Shown: positions 42,622 to 50,893, counted from the stretch's first letter. The stretch: 64,000 nucleotides of DNA from Acidobacteriota bacterium (GCA_014584695.1 JACTMI010000028.1:62001-126000); one strand, 5' to 3'. Notes: generated by a model not told the origin, from the letters alone. Numbers and translations are program-made.

Positions 42622-44955
42622 TCAGCCATCGCCGTCCTTGTTCTTGCGCTGCTCGCCGCCCCGCCGGGCGGGCGGCGGCGAGGACTCCTTCGGTTTCGTG
42701 GGGGCCGGCGAGGCCTTGGCCGGAGCGGAGGAGGGCGGCCGCTGCGCGGGGGCGGGTCGCGCGGCGGGGGTGCCGGAACCGCCGCGTGGGCCCGCAGCCG
42801 GCGCCGGCGAGGAGACTCGGGGCGTCGCCGGAGTCACGCCGGGCGATCCCGGCCGCGGCGCCGGGGCCGGCGGAGCGACCGAGGGCGTACCGCTGCCTCG
42901 CGGTGTCCGGTCCGGAGCCGGGGCCTCGTACCGGCGTCGACTCTCCCGACCGACCTCGGCGTCCCGCTCCCGCTGCGGAGACGGTGCCGGCCGGGTCTCG
43001 GCGCCGGACGCCGGCCGTGCCGGAGCCTCCGTGCCGGGGCTCTGGGGGCTCCTGCGCACGCCGCCGACGACGCGGCGGACGGGATCCTCGCGCGGCGCCG
43101 GCGCCTCGTAGCCGCCCGAGCGCGGCGCCGGAGCCCCATCGACCCGGGGCCTGGTCCCCGGCCCCGGCGTAGCGGGGGAGGTCTCCGATCCCCGCTCCCG
43201 CCGCCAACCCTGACGATCTTCCGTGCTTCCGGCCGCCGGCGCGTCGGGAGCGCCCGTCGGACGAGGCGCGACCTCCGGGCGGGGCGTGGGAGCGCGGTCG
43301 ATCTCCGGCCGCGGCCGGACTTCACGGTTCGGCCGGCGCTCCTCGACCGCGGGCGTGCCGTCGGTCACCGGCGGGGCCGGTGCGGCCCGCGGGATGGCAC
43401 GGCCCACGGGCCTCTCGCCGCGCTCGCGCGCGACCGGCGTCTCACCGCTCGAACCCGGCGCGACCGCGGGAGCGCCCTCCGGGCGGGGGGCCCTTTCGAG
43501 CCTCGCCGGGCGAGGGGAATCGGGTGCCAGCGGCGTGCCGGCCAAGCGGATGGGACCCTGCTCGGGAGCCTCGACGGCGCGACGCACCGCGGGCGGCAGG
43601 TCCTGCTTGCGGGCGACGAACTCGGTGACGTCGGCGAGCTCCTCGCGCTCCCCGCGCCCCCGCCGGGCGAGCAGCGCCGGGATCTCCTCCGGCCGTTGCA
43701 GGCGCTCGCGGCTCAGGCTTCGCGTGTCCGTGGTCAGGACGCCTCGCGGCTGTTCACCAGGGGCTTCGCGCGCGAGATCGCGTCCGGTCCGCTGGTGCGG
43801 GCGCCAGTCGCGGCGGCGGACGTGGCGGCTCGGCACGAAGTTCCAGTCGGCGTAGATTCCCCAGCCCCCGCGGGCCCAACCGTAGGTGCCGAAGCGGAAT
43901 CCCCGGTGGTGCCGGAAGCCGTAGTAGCCGGTGTAGTAGCCGACCGGGCACCAGCCGGTCCACCGGTCACCCCAGCTCCAGTAGACCCAGGCCGGCGAAT
44001 AGACGCGGCCGGGCCGCCAGCACCAGCCGTAGGAAGAGGTCATGACCCAGGTGCCATAGTGATAGGGCACCCACCCCCAGGGCTCGTAAGAGACCCAAGT
44101 CAGACCGCTCGGGGTCCAGTGCCACCGGCCGTCCCAGTACGGGCGCCAGTCCACCGCCACCCGCGGCCGCCAGTGCCAGCCGGCGTCGACGTAGATCCAA
44201 GTGCCGTGATCGGCGAGCGGAGCGGCCGCGTAGGCCAGCTCCGGCTCGACGTAGACGACGCGGCGCGCCGCGTCCGCGGCGGTCGCGTCGAGCTCCCGGC
44301 CCCAGACCTCGAGGTCGTCCTCGGGGCCGGCGGCGGCGAGTCGAACCCGCCCGGAGGCGTCGCCGCTGGTGCGCGCCGATTCGCCACCGCGAACGATCGT
44401 CGAGCCGCGGTCGGTGAGCAGCTCCGCGTAGCCGGCGCGGACCACCACCTCGGTCCACCCCCGCGCGTCGGCTTCGATGCGGTAGGTGCCCGGCTCGTGG
44501 ATGTAGACCGCCGCCCCCATCGTCCTCACCTCGGGCAGCGCATCCCCGAGCGCCTCGTTGGTCACCACCAGCACCAGTTCCCCTTCGGTCAGCGAGAGCT
44601 GTGTGCTGCGGTCCTGGCTGTCGGCCGAGAACGCCACGCGGTCGAGCGTCAGCACGGTGCCGCCGGCCAGGCGAAGGAGATTCCGGTCGGCGAGCAGAAC
44701 TTCGGCCCGGGTCGCGCGTGCGAGCCGGAGCTGATCGCCCGAGAGCAGCGGCTGGAGCGGATCGCCGGTCTCGCCTGGGCCCTGCCCGGGCGCGGCCACC
44801 GTCACCGTCCCCTCGATGGTACGCAGGTAGGAGTAGCTCTCGCGCTCGTCGGCCACGGCCCCGACTCCGTGGTCGAAGTCGGAATGGGCCGGAAGCGCCC
44901 AGATTGCGGCGATTCCGAGACCAGCGAGTGCGGCGATGCGGGGAATCCGGTTCAT
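42622..44955 (-). CDS. secreted FecR-like protein with W/Y-rich repeats (DUF6600-like) and long Pro/Arg-rich tail
   Basis: The 777-residue protein has a signal peptide (residues 1-26). Residues 40-215 form a FecR/LPS-transport-like beta domain (EGTVTVAAPGQG; LRLAGGTVLTLDRVAFSADS). Residues about 255-400 are packed with Trp and Tyr (GWHWRPRVAVDWRPYWDGRW; YGTWVMTSSYGWCWRPGRVY), the DUF6600 type of repeat. The last ~370 residues are Pro, Arg, Ala and Glu rich and surely disordered. The ATG has GGGAGG about nine bases upstream. Function unknown; cell-surface or envelope location is likely. Confidence 0.75.
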   Translation of the reverse strand: MNRIPRIAALAGLGIAAIWALPAHSDFDHGVGAVADERESYSYLRTIEGTVTVAAPGQGPGETGDPLQPLLSGDQLRLARATRAEVLLADRNLLRLAGGTVLTLDRVAFSADSQDRSTQLSLTEGELVLVVTNEALGDALPEVRTMGAAVYIHEPGTYRIEADARGWTEVVVRAGYAELLTDRGSTIVRGGESARTSGDASGRVRLAAAGPEDDLEVWGRELDATAADAARRVVYVEPELAYAAAPLADHGTWIYVDAGWHWRPRVAVDWRPYWDGRWHWTPSGLTWVSYEPWGWVPYHYGTWVMTSSYGWCWRPGRVYSPAWVYWSWGDRWTGWCPVGYYTGYYGFRHHRGFRFGTYGWARGGWGIYADWNFVPSRHVRRRDWRPHQRTGRDLAREAPGEQPRGVLTTDTRSLSRERLQRPEEIPALLARRGRGEREELADVTEFVARKQDLPPAVRRAVEAPEQGPIRLAGTPLAPDSPRPARLERAPRPEGAPAVAPGSSGETPVARERGERPVGRAIPRAAPAPPVTDGTPAVEERRPNREVRPRPEIDRAPTPRPEVAPRPTGAPDAPAAGSTEDRQGWRRERGSETSPATPGPGTRPRVDGAPAPRSGGYEAPAPREDPVRRVVGGVRRSPQSPGTEAPARPASGAETRPAPSPQRERDAEVGRESRRRYEAPAPDRTPRGSGTPSVAPPAPAPRPGSPGVTPATPRVSSPAPAAGPRGGSGTPAARPAPAQRPPSSAPAKASPAPTKPKESSPPPARRGGEQRKNKDGDG

Positions 44956-45063
44956 TTCTTACCTCCCGATCCAGCCTTCCAGTCCCCGATACAGCAAAGT
45001 GCGCGCCAGCTCGCCCCGGAGTGGGTCGAAAGGCCACGCGCCGGCGCTGAACCCGAGGGACGC

Positions 45064-45093
45064 TCGACAATCGGCGATCTTCGTTGGTAGCGT
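45064..45093 (+). promoter_or_regulatory. promoter of the TPR/cNMP-binding protein gene
   Basis: TCGACA, an 18-base spacer, and TAGCGT. The -10 ends 27 bases before the ATG, leaving room for a ribosome site. Confidence 0.45.
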
Positions 45094-45120
45094 CGCGCCT
45101 TCCGGATCCCGGGTGAGTGG

Positions 45121-46023
45121 ATGCTGAAGAAGTTCTTCGGAGGCAAGGGGAGCGAAAAGACCGGCCCAAGTCGACCGGAGGCCACGCACTCGATCGACGA
45201 CCTGATCACCCTCGAGCGCTACGACGAAGCGATCGCGGAGCTCGAGCAGCGGACCAAACGGCAGCCGCGCGACCTCCACTCCCACCTCAAGCTCGCCAAC
45301 GTCTACGCCGCGACCCGGCAGGCGGCCAAGGCGCTCGACCGCTATCTCTTCGTCGCCGACTCCTACACCGAGGACGGCTTCTACGACCGCGCCCTGGCGC
45401 TGCTCGCCAAAGTCGCCAAGTTAGCTCCCCACGACGACTCGGTGCTCGCCCGGACCACGCGGATCCAGAAACTCAAAGCGCTCGAGCACAGCCGGGTCCA
45501 GGTGGTCCAGGGTCTGGTCCGGGGTGGCGAGGGAGAGAGTCCGCTCGAACGCACCTCGCCGGTCGACGCCCAGCGGGTCTGGCAGGGGATCGCCGGCTCG
45601 AAGCTCGTCGAACGGCTCGGTCCCGACCAGCTCAAGCGGCTGATGAGCGCGGTGGCGATCACCGACTGGGATGTCGGCGAGACCGTGGCCGCCAGCGAGA
45701 GCGGCGTGGCACGGATGTTCATCGTCGTCTCGGGACAGGTGGAGGCGGTCTTGCCGGATCCCGCCACCGGCAAGAACCTCCAGCTGCGGACCTTCGCGCC
45801 CGGCGATCTGTTCGGCGAGAGCGTTCTGCTCGAACACAAGCTCTGGCCGGCCACCTACCGGGTGGTCGAACGGGCGCGGCTGCTCCGGCTCGACCGGGCG
45901 GGGCTCGAGAAGGCGATGACCGGGAATCCGGATCCGCGGGCCTTGCTCGAGGCCCTGCGCGTCCAGCACTCCGACCGGGACGTGGCGGCGGCGGTGGCAA
46001 AGCTGCTAACTTCCCCCGGCTGA
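45121..46023 (+). CDS. TPR protein with C-terminal cyclic-nucleotide-binding domain
   Basis: The 300-residue cytoplasmic protein has two or three TPR-like units (residues 25-125; RYDEAIAELEQRTKRQP, FYDRALALLAKVAKLAP) followed by a CAP-type cyclic nucleotide-binding beta-roll (about 160-285). In the roll, FAPGDLFGESVLLEHKLWP matches the phosphate-binding cassette pattern except that the usual Arg two residues further is not in place. No DNA-binding domain follows. It is probably a sensor or scaffold. Its stop overlaps def (TGATG). Confidence 0.8.
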   Translation: MLKKFFGGKGSEKTGPSRPEATHSIDDLITLERYDEAIAELEQRTKRQPRDLHSHLKLANVYAATRQAAKALDRYLFVADSYTEDGFYDRALALLAKVAKLAPHDDSVLARTTRIQKLKALEHSRVQVVQGLVRGGEGESPLERTSPVDAQRVWQGIAGSKLVERLGPDQLKRLMSAVAITDWDVGETVAASESGVARMFIVVSGQVEAVLPDPATGKNLQLRTFAPGDLFGESVLLEHKLWPATYRVVERARLLRLDRAGLEKAMTGNPDPRALLEALRVQHSDRDVAAAVAKLLTSPG

Positions 46024-46535
46024 TGCCGGTCCGCCCGATCGTCCTCTACCCCGATCCGATCCTGCGCACCCCCTGCCCGGAGGTCGAGACGTTCGATCTC
46101 CGCCTGGCCGAGCTGGTGGACGACCTGGTCGCCACCATGTACGCGGCGCCGGGCGTGGGCCTGGCCGCGCCACAGATCGGCGTCGGTGCCCGGGTGGCCG
46201 TGGTCGACGTCCGCCCCGGGGGGGAGGGCTCCGAGCTGCACGTGCTGGTGAACCCCCGCATCGTCGCCAGCGAGGGGCGCGAGAGCGATACCGAGGGCTG
46301 CCTGTCGATCCCGGGTCTGGCCGAGCGAGTCGACCGGCCGGAGCGGATCCGAATCGCGGCGCGCGACCTGCGCGGTGAACTGTTCGAGGTCGAGGCGGAG
46401 GGATTCCTCGCGCGCGCGTTCTGCCACGAGATCGACCACCTCGACGGCATCCTGTTCATCGATCGCCTGACCGGCCTGCGCAAGGAGCTGGCGCTGCGCA
46501 AGCTGCGGCGCCAGACCGCCGGGGTGCCGGCGTGA
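46023..46535 (+). CDS. def: peptide deformylase
   Basis: Def removes the formyl group from nascent proteins. The 170-residue product shows the three motifs: GVGLAAPQIG, EGCLSIP (metal-binding Cys) and HEIDHLDG (metal-binding His pair and catalytic Glu). The ATG overlaps the previous stop and its own stop overlaps the next start (GTGA). Confidence 0.95.
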   Translation: MPVRPIVLYPDPILRTPCPEVETFDLRLAELVDDLVATMYAAPGVGLAAPQIGVGARVAVVDVRPGGEGSELHVLVNPRIVASEGRESDTEGCLSIPGLAERVDRPERIRIAARDLRGELFEVEAEGFLARAFCHEIDHLDGILFIDRLTGLRKELALRKLRRQTAGVPA

Positions 46536-47074
46536 GCCGCGGGCTCGCGCTCGTCCTGGCGGCAGCGCTGGTTGCCTGTGGCGGCGGCGGGGGGGGCGGG
46601 GGCGGCGGGCCGACGGTGCCGACTTCCAGGCTGACCTTCGCGCCGTCGAGCGTCGCCGGTCCGGGCTCGATCGCCCTTTCGACCGGTGCCGGCAGCTCGA
46701 CCGCGGCGCTGCGCCTGGACCTGGTCGCGACCGGCGTCGCGGGTCTCTATGGGGTCGCCTTCGACCTGACCTATCCCAACGCGGTGTTGCGCTTCGCCGC
46801 CGCCACGGAGGGGCCGTTCCTGTCGGGCGGCGGGGCCGCGGCGACCAGCTTCCAACTGTTCGAGAGCTCGCCGGGGCGGCTGGTGGTGGGCATCTCCCGC
46901 CTCGGCCCCGTCGGCGGTGTCGATGGCTCGGGCGTCCTCCTGTCGCTCGAGCTCCGGCCGGTCGCCCAAGGCGGCGGCAGCGTCGGCTTCGCGCTCCCCC
47001 GGGCTCTCGACGCCAGCGGGCGCGAGATCAGCGGTCTGAGCTGGATCGGAGGCAGCGTCGAGTACGTGCCATGA
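46532..47074 (+). CDS. lipoprotein with cohesin-like domain
   Basis: The 180-residue protein has a lipobox (LAAALVACGGG), then a run of ten glycines as a flexible tether, then one beta-sandwich of about 140 residues with the cohesin pattern (LRLDLVATGVAGLYGVAFDL, then YPNAVLRFA, SGVLLSLELRP). Cohesins bind dockerins, and a dockerin lies on the SGNH hydrolase in this window; any pairing is inference. GTG start overlapping def, ATGA overlap with cysS. A run of eight G in the Gly tract is noted. Confidence 0.7.
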   Translation: MSRGLALVLAAALVACGGGGGGGGGGPTVPTSRLTFAPSSVAGPGSIALSTGAGSSTAALRLDLVATGVAGLYGVAFDLTYPNAVLRFAAATEGPFLSGGGAAATSFQLFESSPGRLVVGISRLGPVGGVDGSGVLLSLELRPVAQGGGSVGFALPRALDASGREISGLSWIGGSVEYVP

Positions 47075-48504
47075 GCCAGCTTCCGATCCGCTTTTTCAAC
47101 ACTCTCGGGCGCCGGGTCGAGACCTTCGAGCCGCTGCGTCCGGGTGAGGTCCGCCTCTACACCTGCGGCCCGACGGTCTACAACCACGCCCACATCGGCA
47201 ACCTGCGGACCTTCCTGTTCGAGGACCTGCTGAAGCGCGCCCTGACGCTTCTCGGCCTGCGCGTCCTCCACGTCATGAACCTGACCGACGTCGACGACAA
47301 GACGATCCAGGGCGCCGGCGCGCGGGGCGTCGGGCTCGACGAATTCACCGCCCCGTTCATCGACTCCTTCTTCGAGGACCTGCGAACGCTCAACGTCGTT
47401 CCCGCGGATCACTATCCCCGGGCGACGCGGCACATCGCGAAGATGATCGAGATCGTCGCCGCGCTGGTGGAGCGCGGCCACGCCTACGAGAGCGGTGGCT
47501 CGGTCTGGTTTCGCATCACCTCCGACCCCGACTACGGCAAGCTTTCGGGGGTGCGCCCCGACGCGACGCGAGTGGGCGAGCGGGTGGCCAACGACGAGTA
47601 CGAAACCGAGGACGTGCGCGACTTCGTGCTCTGGAAAGGCGCGAAACCGGGTGAGCCCTCCTGGGACTCCCCCTGGGGGCCGGGGCGTCCGGGTTGGCAC
47701 ATCGAGTGCTCGGCGATGAGCGCCGAGCTGCTCGGCCCGACTTTCGACATCCACTGCGGCGGCGTCGACAATCTCTTTCCGCATCACGAGAACGAGATCG
47801 CGCAGAGCGAGTCGGCGACCGGGCAGCCGTTCGTCCGCTTCTGGCTCCACTCCGAGCACCTGATCGTCGATGGCCAGAAGATGTCGAAATCGCTGGGCAA
47901 CTTCTTCACGCTCAAGGACCTGCTGGCCCGCGGCGTCTCGCCGCGCGCGCTCCGCTACCTGCTGATCTCGGTCCATTACCGGCAGAAGCTGAACTTCACC
48001 TTCGCGGGTCTCGACGCCGCGGCAGCGGCGCTCCGGCGGGTCGACGAGATGCGATTCCGGCTGCGACATGCCGCCGTGGGCCAGGAGCCTTCGGCGGCGC
48101 TCCAGGGCAGGATCGATGCGTTCCTGGAGCAGTTCCGCGCCGGGCTGGCGGAGGATCTGAACGTCTCCTTCTCGCTCGCGGCGCTGTTCGACTTCGTCCG
48201 GGACGTCAACAAGGCCATCGAGGAGCGGGCGCTCGGGCCTGGCGACGTCGGCCGCGTCGAGGCCGCGCTCGCCGCCGCCGACTCGGTGCTGGGCGTGCTC
48301 GACGCCGGGGTCTGGCGGGCCGCCGAAGCGGCGCCCGGGGAGTCCGATCTGGCCGCGGAGGTGGCGGCGGCGATCGCCCAGCGGCTGGAGGCGCGCAAGC
48401 GCCGGGACTTCGCCCGCGCCGACGCGATTCGCGCCGAGCTCGCCGCCCGCGGCGTGGTCCTCGAGGACACGCCCGAGGGCACGCGCTGGAAGCGCGTTAC
48501 CTGA
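47071..48504 (+). CDS. cysS: cysteinyl-tRNA synthetase
   Basis: CysS charges tRNA-Cys with cysteine. The 477-residue class I enzyme has the zinc-binding YTCGPTVYN, the HIGH-type motif HAHIGN, the cysteine-pocket segment WHIECSAMS, HHENEIAQSE and the KMSKS loop (QKMSKSLGN). The C-terminal anticodon-binding region is complete. ATGA overlap with the cohesin-like gene. A tRNA-Cys gene lies 2 kb downstream. Confidence 0.96.
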   Translation: MSQLPIRFFNTLGRRVETFEPLRPGEVRLYTCGPTVYNHAHIGNLRTFLFEDLLKRALTLLGLRVLHVMNLTDVDDKTIQGAGARGVGLDEFTAPFIDSFFEDLRTLNVVPADHYPRATRHIAKMIEIVAALVERGHAYESGGSVWFRITSDPDYGKLSGVRPDATRVGERVANDEYETEDVRDFVLWKGAKPGEPSWDSPWGPGRPGWHIECSAMSAELLGPTFDIHCGGVDNLFPHHENEIAQSESATGQPFVRFWLHSEHLIVDGQKMSKSLGNFFTLKDLLARGVSPRALRYLLISVHYRQKLNFTFAGLDAAAAALRRVDEMRFRLRHAAVGQEPSAALQGRIDAFLEQFRAGLAEDLNVSFSLAALFDFVRDVNKAIEERALGPGDVGRVEAALAAADSVLGVLDAGVWRAAEAAPGESDLAAEVAAAIAQRLEARKRRDFARADAIRAELAARGVVLEDTPEGTRWKRVT

Positions 48505-48506
48505 AC

Positions 48507-48902
48507 ATGGCCCGCCCGCCGCTCGGCGACTTCGACCGGCTGCCTCACGACCGCGCCCGCGGCGCCGCCGCCGAGGACGCGGCGGAGGAGCACTTGCGCT
48601 CGCTGGGGATGAAGATCGTCGCCCGCAACGTGCAGACGCACGTCGGCGAGCTCGACCTGGTGGCGCTCGACGGGGAAACGCTCTGCTTCGTCGAGATCAA
48701 GGCGCGAACCCGGCAGGACTTCGGCCAGGCGATCGAGGCGGTCGGCCCGCGCAAGCGTCAACGGATCGCCCGCGCCGCATCGCTCTTCCTCGCCAAGAAC
48801 CGCTCCCAGCGGCCCTGCCGGTTCGACGTCGTCGGGTTGGACCGGCTCGAGAACGGCTCCTGGCGGGTGACCTACCTCAAGGACGCGTTCCGGCTCGGCT
48901 GA
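48507..48902 (+). CDS. YraN/UPF0102 family endonuclease-like protein
   Basis: The 131-residue product has the family core: RGAAAEDAAEEHLRSLG, ARNVQTHVGELDLVALD and CFVEIKAR, the last two carrying the Asp and Glu-x-Lys of a restriction-endonuclease-like fold. Family members are linked to DNA processing, but the role is not settled. It starts two bases after the cysS stop. Confidence 0.88.
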   Translation: MARPPLGDFDRLPHDRARGAAAEDAAEEHLRSLGMKIVARNVQTHVGELDLVALDGETLCFVEIKARTRQDFGQAIEAVGPRKRQRIARAASLFLAKNRSQRPCRFDVVGLDRLENGSWRVTYLKDAFRLG

Positions 48903-48974
48903 TTCCCGAGCCCCGGCCTGCCCTGCGGCTCGCCGTTTGTGGACGGCGTCACCAGCGGGCGGACAAAGCCGGAC

Positions 48975-48980
48975 TAGAAT
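48975..48980 (+). promoter_or_regulatory. -10 box (TAGAAT) before the M28 peptidase gene
   Basis: TAGAAT contains the first two bases of the annotated ATG (48979) and ends seven bases before an in-frame GTG (48988). A transcript from here would start at the GTG. Confidence 0.35.
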
Positions 48981-50430
48981 GCGGGTCGTGAGTGTCGCTC
49001 GAACTGGAGGGGCGGTGGCAGTCCTCCTGCTGCTCTCCGGTTTGACTCCCGCTCCGGCTCCGGCCGCTCCGCTGCACTGTTTCGAGATCTCCCCAGCTGC
49101 GGAGAGCCGAGCCTCGGCGCTGCTGGTGATCGAGCTCACGCTCGAGGCGGGGGCGCGGAGCATCGTCTGCGCCGACGGCTCCGCGCGCACCGCCTCCGAG
49201 CTCGGCCTGCAGCTACGAGCCGGTGGTGTCCAAGCCGGGCGTGCGTGGGCGGCGGTCGAGCGCTCCCGACTCGTCGTCGTGCGGGGCGCGAGGGGCGATC
49301 GAGTGGGTACCCTGGGGCGGGTCCTGGCGCTGGCCGGCCGGCGGGCGGTGGTCGAGCTCGCCCCGGAGCGTGCGCTCGAAGACCCTTGGAGCAGCTTCCA
49401 CGCCGCGGAGTGCGGCGCGGAGAGCGCCCAGCGGCTCGCGGAGGTCGCCGAGCCGGTCGTCGGGGAGCGGGTGGTCCTCGCTCGACGGCTGCGGCGAGGC
49501 GACCGCGTCGCGGCCTCGGGCCCAGTGACGCCAGCGCTGGAGCGCGCGGTGGGGCGGGTCGACCGCGACCGCTGGTTCGCCGCCGTCGAGGCGCTCGCCG
49601 GCTGGAACCGCTGGACCCGCGGCTCGCAAATCCTGCTCGCCCGGGACTGGCTCGTGGCGCGCTTCGGAGAGCTCGCGGGAATGGAGGTCTGGACCGAGAG
49701 CTTCCCGGTGACTACCAGCACCGGCTGGAACGTCTTCGCCCGGCTGCCCGGGACGGCCGATCCGTCGACCTGGGTCTTGGTGGGGGGCCACTACGACTCG
49801 ACGTCACAGAGCCCGCAAACGGCCGCGCCGGGCGCGGAGGACAACGCCAGCGGTTGCGCCGGCGTGCTCGAGCTGGCGCGAGCCTTCGCCGCGACGCCGC
49901 CGCCCTTCACCATCCTCTTCATCTGCTACTCGGGGGAGGAGCAGGGTCTCCACGGTAGCAACGATCACGCGGCGGACCTGGTGGCCTCGGGCGGCACCGC
50001 GGGTCTGGCCGGCGTTCTGATCTACGACATGATCGGCTACTCCGCCGACGCCGAGCTCGACGTGCTGCTCGAGACCTCGCTCCTCGGCGAGGATCTGGTC
50101 GAGCTCTTCGCGGTCGCGGCGGCGGACTTCACCGGGCTCGAAGTCGACATCTCGTGGAACCCCTTCGGCTCGGACCACATGCCCTACCTGAACCGCGGCA
50201 TCCCGGCGCTGCTCGCGATCGAGAACGACTGGGACATCTATCCCCACTACCACCGGACCACGGACGTGCCAGCGCACCTGTCGCTGGCGATGGGCGAGGG
50301 GATCCTGCGCATGGGAGCGGGGGGGCTCGGCCGCTTGGCCGGGCTGGCCGCGCCACCCGGCCTCCTGGCGCGCGACGGCTTCGAGCGCGGGGACCTCTCG
50401 GCCTGGTCCGAGGCGGTCCTCGAGCCTTGA
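48979..50430 (+). CDS. secreted M28-family zinc aminopeptidase
   Basis: The 483-residue protein has a signal peptide (GAVAVLLLLSGLTPAPAPA). After a 200-residue N-terminal domain comes the M28 dizinc core: GGHYDS, AEDNASG (bridging Asp), SGEEQGLHGS (catalytic Glu pair), YDMIGY and the final His in YPHYHRTTD. M28 enzymes release N-terminal amino acids from peptides. The last residues, DGFERGDLSAWSEA, form a short conserved-looking motif outside the peptidase fold. Start choice is ATG 48979 or GTG 48988; an overlapping -10 box favours the GTG. Confidence 0.87.
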   Translation: MRVVSVARTGGAVAVLLLLSGLTPAPAPAAPLHCFEISPAAESRASALLVIELTLEAGARSIVCADGSARTASELGLQLRAGGVQAGRAWAAVERSRLVVVRGARGDRVGTLGRVLALAGRRAVVELAPERALEDPWSSFHAAECGAESAQRLAEVAEPVVGERVVLARRLRRGDRVAASGPVTPALERAVGRVDRDRWFAAVEALAGWNRWTRGSQILLARDWLVARFGELAGMEVWTESFPVTTSTGWNVFARLPGTADPSTWVLVGGHYDSTSQSPQTAAPGAEDNASGCAGVLELARAFAATPPPFTILFICYSGEEQGLHGSNDHAADLVASGGTAGLAGVLIYDMIGYSADAELDVLLETSLLGEDLVELFAVAAADFTGLEVDISWNPFGSDHMPYLNRGIPALLAIENDWDIYPHYHRTTDVPAHLSLAMGEGILRMGAGGLGRLAGLAAPPGLLARDGFERGDLSAWSEAVLEP

Positions 50431-50456
50431 CACCCCGTCGGACGCTTCGCTATCTT
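50427..50456 (+). promoter_or_regulatory. promoter of tRNA-Gly(GCC)
   Basis: TTGACA, an 18-base spacer, and TATCTT. The -35 overlaps the stop codon of the M28 gene. The -10 ends 13 bases before the tRNA. Confidence 0.7.
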
Positions 50457-50469
50457 GTCGGCTCCCTGG

Positions 50470-50544
50470 GCGGGAATAGCTCAGTGGTAGAGCACAACCT
50501 TGCCAAGGTTGGGGTCGCGGGTTCAAGTCCCGTTTCCCGCTCCA
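50470..50544 (+). tRNA. tRNA-Gly (anticodon GCC)
   Basis: A 75-base cloverleaf. Acceptor GCGGGAA pairs with TTCCCGC, the anticodon stem is CAACC/GGTTG with loop TTGCCAA (anticodon GCC), the T-arm is GGTTCAAGTCC, and CCA is encoded. Confidence 0.96.
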
Positions 50545-50560
50545 AGATTTGTTAGACTTC

Positions 50561-50590
50561 GAAGGCCGCTCCCGAGCGGCCTTCGTCCTT
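50561..50590 (+). terminator. hairpin between tRNA-Gly and tRNA-Cys
   Basis: A perfect 10-bp stem (GAAGGCCGCT with AGCGGCCTTC), loop CCCG, then GTCCTTCC. The tail is weakly T-rich, so partial termination or processing is possible. Confidence 0.45.
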
Positions 50591-50594
50591 CCGG

Positions 50595-50669
50595 GGCGAC
50601 GTAGCCAAGTGGTAAGGCAAGGGTCTGCAAAACCCTCATTCGTCGGTTCGATTCCGACCGTCGCCTCCA
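50595..50669 (+). tRNA. tRNA-Cys (anticodon GCA)
   Basis: A 75-base cloverleaf. Acceptor GGCGACG pairs with CGTCGCC, the anticodon stem is AGGGT/ACCCT with loop CTGCAAA (anticodon GCA), the T-arm is GGTTCGATTCC, and CCA is encoded. Confidence 0.95.
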
Positions 50670-50764
50670 ACCCAACCCCCGCAGCAGCACGACCGGAAAC
50701 TCGGTCTGACCGGCGGCGCCCGCCCGCGGGTGACTGCCGCTAAGATCCTCCCTGCCCGACCCAC

Positions 50765-50847
50765 GCCGGAGTGGCGAAACGGTAGACGCAGCGGACTTAA
50801 AATCCGCGGCCCGCGAGGGCGTGCAGGTTCGACTCCTGCCTCCGGCA
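50765..50847 (+). tRNA. tRNA-Leu (anticodon TAA), CCA not encoded
   Basis: An 83-base class II tRNA. Acceptor GCCGGAG pairs with CTCCGGC, the anticodon stem is GCGGA/TCCGC with loop CTTAAAA (anticodon TAA), there is a long variable arm (GCCCGCGAGGGC), and the T-arm is AGGTTCGACTCCT. After discriminator A the DNA reads CGG, so CCA must be added after transcription, unlike the other four tRNAs here. A TAAGAT box at 50741-50746 may be its -10. Confidence 0.94.
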
Positions 50848-50893
50848 CGGGATCCCGCGGCGGCGGGCGCCGCGTGCTCCGGGGCGTCCGGGC

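Noticed and set aside
46578-46606. G8 homopolymer in the glycine tether of the cohesin-like lipoprotein as a phase-variation switch
   Set aside because: The frame is intact and no second similar tract exists nearby. A G run is expected from glycine codons at this GC content. Read-level length variation would be needed to revive the idea.
50470-50847. tRNA cluster as an integration site for a mobile element
   Set aside because: No integrase, no repeated tRNA 3' ends and no change in composition are seen on either side.
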